A stretch of DNA of 10,770 bases from contig JBCCFC010000350.1 of the NCBI GenBank assembly GCA_039029935.1, positions 1 to 10,770 of the forward strand, in the 5' to 3' direction. Within the stretch, counting starts at the first letter, position 1. Every line of letters begins with the position of its first letter. Positions 10,101-10,770 of the stretch are shown here, in pieces. A program made the position numbers and the translations under genes. Source of the DNA: G039029935 sp039029935. GTDB lineage: Bacteria > Chloroflexota > Anaerolineae > Caldilineales > Caldilineaceae. The notes under the pieces are model-generated. The model searched no databases. It was given only the letters and a program-made list of their open reading frames with translations, and was not told the DNA's origin.

Positions 10101-10536
10101 TGAAGCCCGGGGCGATGTCGGGTTTGGCATCGGTGGAAAGGTGACGATATGGGGGAAAGGGGTTGAGCTATTGCTGAAAGCTGCACATACAGATTTTCGG
10201 GCATCCGTCTCTTTCAAAAATTCTGTGTGCGATGGTCCCTATGATACAGCGTCAGGTTGTGTGTCTTATACAGAAGATAGAGGATTTGCCCTATCAGGTA
10301 CTGCAAGGATTCTTGGGAAAAAAGTCCTCAGTCTACAGGCTACCGGAGAGTTTGAAGCGACTTGGCGGGCTTGTGCAACCATTCATGGCGGAGAGCTACG
10401 GGTGACAACGCAGTTTTGTCGTAAAATTGGATTTGAACTCAGCTATAACATATTGAATTTTAAAGCACCACCGATCATCGAACCACCATCGGAGAAGTGT
10501 CATCCGCCAAAGGTGTTGTGGTCGCATCAGTTCTGA
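1027..10536 (+). CDS. Giant secreted RHS/YD-repeat protein with cohesin, dockerin and YVTN propeller domains
   Basis: This is a 3169-residue exported protein. Domains in order (residues): signal peptide 1-34, cohesin-like 63-207, dockerin-like 285-343, Ig-like 346-538, carboxypeptidase-regulatory-like 552-681, ZU5-like 699-813, RHS cap 850-1062, YVTN propeller repeats 1104-1664, YD repeats 1676-2976 ending in a core-end motif with DPNG, and a novel tip 2977-3169. RHS proteins fold as a hollow beta-cocoon that encloses a C-terminal domain, often a toxin, released by cleavage near the DPxG motif. The N-terminal modules are typical of cell-surface binding and anchoring. The role is probably contact-dependent competition or surface adhesion; which of these is not shown. 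There is no LPXTG or other sorting signal, no VgrG/PAAR domain and no TcB-like partner gene, so export is by the Sec route. The frame is unbroken over 9.5 kb. The propeller and the tip are AT-rich compared with the rest. Confidence 0.95.
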   Translation: MFQQRHIIQAILNISLIIVLNLNLLYPATPVLSGQSPATEPVISEPASTTALTKNIVQATTQSSAQLSIQTSTQTLDIGDTFEATVQISGVEPPLSAFQFDLVYDATRLSLVNHIAGDFLSTGLNTVNNPAICPQAASPSAGVLRFACARNGVGQGVMGDGLLLTVRFAANAGGTAQLDLTNIQLADGAVPPNGLSASTQSSSVVIDGSSDLARDPYSIYLPVVKVENNAAGNATVNRTVDSADEPTPSSQPTTSSQRANVNQLAHATVRTIPRAVATKARKAETCFAADLDCDTDVDSADVAQAAAHWNCALGEACYAAHVDLDTNNVIDAFDLAWVANEYDVTAPVVTMTEPADGAVVAGQDVLVRGEVVDTHEIAPVTVNGVAATLAAATLDGTEFSVRVPVEMGNQVLDVVAYDSVGQVGLASRVIGVDGAGPQIVVAEPRHRQSVYTASPTISLTFADAFDAVNPSTVKITLRPANGGEIDITGDLAVNAEGASGQVGSVLATDVSYTLHVSVADTNGNVTTHETTFYIPPSPDEITPPVAEADSGWVSGQVYDAQACDAHLQSCQPLAGATVTLEQIVDPDALAQLRTQRRNAAIRSMARSAQLPPLTRAATRAFARAVDGSVVTGPDGFFAFPAAKTGTYWLKVERDGYTYAQREIEIVKERSTATNDVYLTPLDAAETTCDSGGCTHDASDGSLQLVIPEGAIPDGETRQVNATNFEQVEFLPSGDLPPGTWETYAFNLGGASEITFTQPITVRQQNSHGFDPGTKIPLGYWNQFTQAWEPAGTGTVDASGQWIEMTVTHFSNYDCNDPIAPLPDVDIDTGPPPDDSGNDNDQPSDNPTQPCTGELGCFINYKTGELQEWIDLPSVNILGEAVAPQLRYNTRRALPSQVIDVQLNLANMQNVILGDYIGWELYIEGEKTDSFTFDANLTADGEIGRYRYLWDGKNAQGDPLPPGIYQYRVKFSIPYQAQYCYALNGIFGNPPDCVNGGTGRYADAFKEFWVSGSVAIDNQVDSSLGASWVWADQQRLYASEEGRILVGHGERLDEFYFPGFPDIQAVSSGESVAETVLLAWTNVNGDTIQLMPESIARSNRGYTTSVGDRPLDIAFSPDGMMAYVTNRGEATVSVIDLNQQESVATINVGKEPIGIELSADGTIAYVANWDDDTLSIIDLASQLELYTINVGDGPHRIALTADETKAYIPNWFDNTVSLVDLEARQVIASIAVGDKPYEIALSSDETMAYVTNRDDNSVSVIDLVNQQEVATISVGTNAFGISLSQDESTAYVTNWGDDTVSVIDLSSRQEVTTIPVGDKPIDIVLSNDGTIAYVTNLNDNTVSIIDLASQQEITTIGSAGSEPFNIELLPNGRMVYVTNIDSDSITAIDLTTQEAISSVDVGDKPARFVFSPDRKLAYVPNRGAGTVSVVDLVTQNETMTIGVGNEPNSIALSADGTLAYLTNFADDTVLVIDLTSQQVVNTIRVGNGPGGIALSNDETTAYIRHWYDDNMSIIDLESQQITTVIPVGDKPADLLLSADETTVYVTNRDSNSLSVIDLINQTTIATIGVGNKAFIIALSSDEKIAYITNWEDDTVSVVDLNSYQEIDTFNTGDFPTGIVLSVDSQIAYVANREEDTISVIDLATRQIVSTIFTEDGPTYMKISSNRSTSPFIFSQTDTDYSTLTYDPATQQYTRIYPDGKQITFNAQHQHTHTVTPDGQTTTYTYNDDGSLDTVAITAPGAATAHWVWDLRYTAAGQLASILDPAGRTTSFTINANDELTAVQFPDGRSRHFAYDANHLLTQHTDRNGETTTYAYDGYGRIQTLTEPPQVGYDAATGQNSITQEVRTFSPSDTSAPLINESVVGSPDNPAPAVPLSAAVVDAVTYSRGSLQGHTDRWGYWMESSDALNRTTTYVRDEAGRPLRTIHPDGDCVEQTFDAVGNVLTKNYLPAAQCALPNGTRNTAQMQSWVYTYEPEFNQIKTETDPMGNTTTYVYDYEEGVGNAGKLIRILYPPVANEQGTVVTPQVSYTYNALGLLATETDARGMVMRYVYTQGTTDEASTGSNPLFQAGVTPVPGLLTQLIRDDGGLTLTTIYRDFDGMGNAGTIIQPDGKDTRTYTYDTMGRIVTMTDAEGKVSYAKYDGRGNRVRHVQDYTADGASGRNIVTLYKYDDDDQLLLEMTTDDGLTVQTRYTYDVNGQLARTADGRGSETVYLYDEADQLINMIDAAGHAITRTYGLDGQIASETDADGYTTRYIYDGLDRLVEQIVDEGGLNLTTEYVYDLNDNLLTMTDPVGTMICYTYDSHNRRTSETHDCGGLNLRTRYAYDLNGNRVYVTNERNTVTYYEYDALNRNTLIREDDAGLRLETRYQFDAAGNLAQITDERGTIAAATYDDLNRRVRVCVDVTTLNHCTQYTYDRLNYRTTELDPNGVLTRINMNAFGVPTALAEDANGLQATTTFAYDNALNLTQLTDANMHPTLYAYTARNELAVQTHADGTSIRYDYDRRGNLATMTNQEGDTLHQHYDAASRMIERSFSTGGSQQFTYDNLGRMLSASQTMHQHESQVTFAYNPVHHITRMTQSLDGNRWTTDYGYDYGQGVYTINYPAGNGVVWQTDVLNRLERLQTTQGTEVARYSYDELANTITTSYGNGVQNRVEFDALQRIERINATVFDLRYGYDGRNHRTFMQRTDTQISNTQTTDVYAYDGLYQLTDVWYGADATTPESITSSNRTQSFQLDALGNRLQADTDGTLQQYGPTDSGMLTNPMNRYEQVGTSILTYDQRGNLLTDGTNTYSYDILNQQIGVNDNIEYVYNALGQRIAKVVNGVTTHYVYDNRTRVIEERSTDDVLLAQYIYGGGIDEIVRMDRNQQRYSYHRDAQMSILAITDQTGAVVEQYAYDIYGQATILDANNQVLTASQIGNPYQYTGRRYDTESGNLYFRTRMYAPTLGRFLQMDTIGYEGGMNLYANYFVVNATDPNGTDLFDETELVGSGFYFGVGASADLKLKKDEKDCCKDGQMITNGDRTFIVEARGDVGFGIGGKVTIWGKGVELLLKAAHTDFRASVSFKNSVCDGPYDTASGCVSYTEDRGFALSGTARILGKKVLSLQATGEFEATWRACATIHGGELRVTTQFCRKIGFELSYNILNFKAPPIIEPPSEKCHPPKVLWSHQF
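1213..1647 (+). other. Cohesin-like domain
   Basis: Residues 63-207 follow the cohesin pattern: a first strand ending in LDIGDTFEATVQISGV, then AFQFDLVYDATRLSLV, then GDGLLLTVRFAANAGGTAQLDLTNIQLADG, and a closing strand VVIDG. Cohesin folds bind dockerins in cellulosomes, but in many non-cellulolytic bacteria they occur as general surface-adhesion modules. Behind it lies the short motif IYLPVV, which I associate with exported Chloroflexota proteins, and a Ser/Thr-rich linker to residue 283. Confidence 0.7.
1879..2055 (+). other. Dockerin-like paired Ca2+-binding loops
   Basis: Residues 285-343 hold two EF-hand-like loops: D290-L-D-C-D-T-D-V-D-S-A-D301 and D323-L-D-T-N-N-V-I-D-A-F-D334. Each is followed by a helix (VAQAAAHW and LAWVANEY). 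This is the type I dockerin arrangement, with aspartates at ligand positions 1, 3, 5 and 12. Four cysteines (C286, C293 and the pair in WNCALGEACY) surround the first loop and could form disulfides. Cysteine-flanked dockerin variants of this kind are common in Chloroflexota exported proteins. Calcium binding is inferred from the residues. Confidence 0.75.
2062..2640 (+). other. Two bacterial Ig-like domains
   Basis: Residues 346-435 begin PVVTMTEPADGAVVAGQDVL and contain VTVNGVAATL and NQVLDVVAYDSVGQVG, the usual pattern of extracellular Ig-like repeats. Residues 436-538 repeat the scheme with GPQIVVAEP, ISLTFADAFDAVNPSTVKI and YTLHVSVADTNGNVTTHET. They probably act as rigid spacers between the cell surface modules and the RHS shell. 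Confidence 0.65.
2680..3069 (+). other. Carboxypeptidase regulatory-like domain with an Arg/Ala-rich insertion
   Basis: Residues 552-681 start WVSGQVYDAQ and continue PLAGATVTLEQ, then TGPDGFFAFPAAKTGTYWLK, VERDGYTYAQREIEIV and a terminal strand VYLTPL. This is the beta-sandwich seen in carboxypeptidase regulatory and CNA-B-type domains. A stretch of about 43 residues (585-627) rich in Arg and Ala (QLRTQRRNAAIRSMARSAQ) is inserted between the second and third strands. It is probably helical or disordered. Confidence 0.6.
3121..3465 (+). other. ZU5-like domain
   Basis: Residues 699-813 contain DGSLQLVIPEGAIPDG, the characteristic opening of ZU5-like domains, then GASEITFTQPITV, an 'IPLGYWNQFTQAWEP' strand pair, and a closing WIEMTVTHFSNY. 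ZU5-like domains recur in bacterial exported proteins next to RHS repeats and probably help anchor or cap the shell. An Asp/Pro/Asn-rich linker (residues 816-849) follows. Confidence 0.65.
3574..4212 (+). other. N-terminal cap/plug region of the RHS shell
   Basis: Residues 850-1062 begin GCFINYKTGELQEWIDLPSV and continue with LRYNTRRA, resembling the entry segment (family pattern: GNPVN..TG.......DL) of RHS proteins. An FlgD-like segment YLWDGKNAQGDPLPPGIYQY sits in the middle. The end, GASWVWADQQRLYASEEGRI and DEFYFPG, matches the part of the family that normally runs directly into the 'LTYD......YPDG..I.F' strand. Here that strand appears only after the propeller array, at residues 1681-1703. 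Assigned by pattern, so boundaries are approximate. Confidence 0.55.
4336..5220 (+). repeat. First seven-repeat propeller unit
   Basis: Units 1-7 (residues 1104-1398). Diagnostic positions are FSPDG and NRG in unit 1, VGKEP with LSADGT in unit 2, GDGP with IPNW in unit 3, VGDKP with DET and NRD in unit 4, and TNAFGI with NWGDD in unit 5 (Ala-Phe replaces the usual Pro). Unit 6 has IVLS and unit 7 has SEPFNI. The same set recurs in order in the second copy. Confidence 0.7.
5221..6018 (+). repeat. Second seven-repeat propeller unit, last blade truncated
   Basis: Units 8-13 plus the partial 14 (residues 1399-1664). Matching positions to the first copy are FSPD and NRG in unit 8, VGNEP with LSADGT in unit 9, GNGP with DET and AYI..W in unit 10, VGDKP with DET and NRD in unit 11, NKAFII with NWEDD in unit 12, and IVLS with IAYV in unit 13. 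The offset is 295 residues. The last unit stops after its first strand. Confidence 0.7.
6052..9954 (+). repeat. RHS/YD-repeat shell
   Basis: Residues 1676-2976 hold roughly 45 degenerate YD units counted by eye (pattern Y.YD..G.......D..G). Clear examples are TYAYDGYGRIQTLTEP, RYTYDVNGQLARTADG, RYIYDGLDRLVEQ and TYSYDILNQQIGV. Such repeats wind into a large hollow beta-shell that sequesters the C-terminal domain. The first part (1681-1860: LTYDPATQQY, YPDGKQITF, GRTTSFTIN, FPDGRSRHFAYD) and an NPAPAVPLSAAVVDAVTYSRG segment (about 1865-1895) look like the long RHS proteins of Chloroflexota. The coding is regular, with no frameshift or stop. Confidence 0.9.
9775..9954 (+). other. RHS core-end motif with DPNG cleavage-type site
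   Basis: Residues 2917-2976 contain NPYQYTGRRYDTESGNLYFR, TRMYAPTLGRFLQMDTIGYE and GGMNLYANYFVVNATDPNG. This is the conserved RHS-associated core end, after which the variable tip begins. The family form is usually GRF...DPIG....NLY.YV.NNP.N..DP.G. Here DPIG is changed to MDTIG, and the NNP.N stretch reads FVVN, while the DPxG itself (2973-2976) is kept. Self-cleavage near this motif is known in the family and is only assumed here. Confidence 0.85.
9955..10533 (+). other. Variable C-terminal tip, function unknown, cysteine-rich
   Basis: Residues 2977-3169 follow DPNG. The segment is rich in Gly and in short alternating strands (FYFGVGASADLKLK, ARGDVGFGIGGKVTIWGKGV, ALSGTARILGKKVLSLQATG). It has seven cysteines (CC near 3010, VCD, GCV, RAC, FCR, KCH) and ends in a Pro-rich tail, PPIIEPPSEKCHPP. 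I do not recognise a nuclease, deaminase, ADP-ribosyltransferase or other known toxin motif. GC drops to about 35% in a sampled row (10021-10080), as is usual for exchanged RHS tips. It could be a beta-barrel or disulfide-stabilised binding domain as well as a toxin. Confidence 0.6.
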
Positions 10537-10770
10537 TGGCATCATTGATGAATATGTGTGCGCGTGGTGTCGACCTCCGGTAGGTGAAAATAGGACAAAG
10601 TAATCGGGCAATTTTTGCAAATGTGATTTCTTCTTCTCCTCCTCCTTCTTGCTGCTGCCGGGTGCTACTGGCGCTTTGGCGGAGAAAAGAGTCTCGATAG
10701 TAGTGTAATCATCGTCCTTCAGCTCAACCACCTCCTTGTCGCGACTTCGGTCTCCTACAACCTGACTCAC
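10396..10770 (-). CDS. Possible partial gene of unknown function, entering from the right edge
   Basis: A minus-strand frame is open from the window edge (where it shows GTG, not necessarily the true start) to a stop at 10396. The first 50 or so codons look coding: they favour G at the first base and read DKEVVELKDDDYTTIETLFS, then AKAPVAPGSS and KKEEEKKKSH. The other two minus frames are closed here within a few codons. After about residue 50 the frame runs into the complement of the RHS 3' end, where it is probably a shadow, so the natural C-terminus may have been replaced. I do not recognise the protein. It would converge with, and overlap, the RHS gene by 141 bases. Confidence 0.35.
   Translation of the reverse strand: MSQVVGDRSRDKEVVELKDDDYTTIETLFSAKAPVAPGSSKKEEEKKKSHLQKLPDYFVLFSPTGGRHHAHTYSSMMPSELMRPQHLWRMTLLRWWFDDRWCFKIQYVIAEFKSNFTTKLRCHP

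Noticed and set aside
10536..10583. A 15-codon frame overlapping the RHS stop as an immunity gene
   Set aside because: It is too short, has no clear ribosome site of its own and ends at a TAG; kept only as a remark on possible loss of a downstream gene.
10537..10620. A terminator after the RHS gene
   Set aside because: Only a four-base pairing (ACCT/AGGT near 10572-10584) without a T-run is visible, which is not enough to call one.

Overview
The window is dominated by one very large open reading frame of 3169 codons (1027-10536, + strand). It encodes a secreted, multidomain RHS/YD-repeat protein. A divergently transcribed PD-(D/E)XK (Rpn/transposase-like) nuclease-family gene is cut by the left edge. 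A structured intergenic region of 420 bp separates them, and a doubtful partial minus-strand reading frame enters from the right edge.

Organism: most consistent with a bacterium of the Chloroflexota (a filamentous type such as Herpetosiphon or a relative). The reasons are the RHS architecture, the cysteine-flanked dockerin-like Ca-loop pair, the 'IYLPVV' motif after the first domain, the company of a PDDEXK_2-type nuclease gene and a moderate GC content. This rests on recognition of family style; no marker gene is present.

Layout: 1-606 (-) nuclease, 3' end off-window; 607-1026 divergent intergenic region with a good promoter and RBS for the minus gene, a strong dyad, and a series of stem-loops in the leader of the large gene; 1027-10536 (+) the RHS protein; 10537-10770 short tail with a minus-strand frame that may be the end of a neighbouring gene. 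No tRNA, rRNA, CRISPR array or insertion-sequence ends were seen.

The RHS protein reads, N to C: signal peptide; cohesin-like beta domain; Ser/Thr linker; dockerin-like double EF-hand loop; two Ig-like domains; carboxypeptidase-regulatory-like domain; ZU5-like domain; Asp/Pro linker; RHS N-terminal cap; an array of 13 YVTN beta-propeller repeats plus a split 14th; about 45 YD repeats; a degenerate RHS core-end motif with DPNG; and a cysteine-rich 193-residue C-terminal tip of unknown function. The propeller array interrupts the RHS cap, is clearly more AT-rich than its flanks, and has a higher-order period of seven repeats. It therefore looks like a propeller duplicated as a whole and then placed in, or diverged within, an RHS scaffold. 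No immunity gene is visible behind the tip. This array and the novel tip are the most interesting things in the window.
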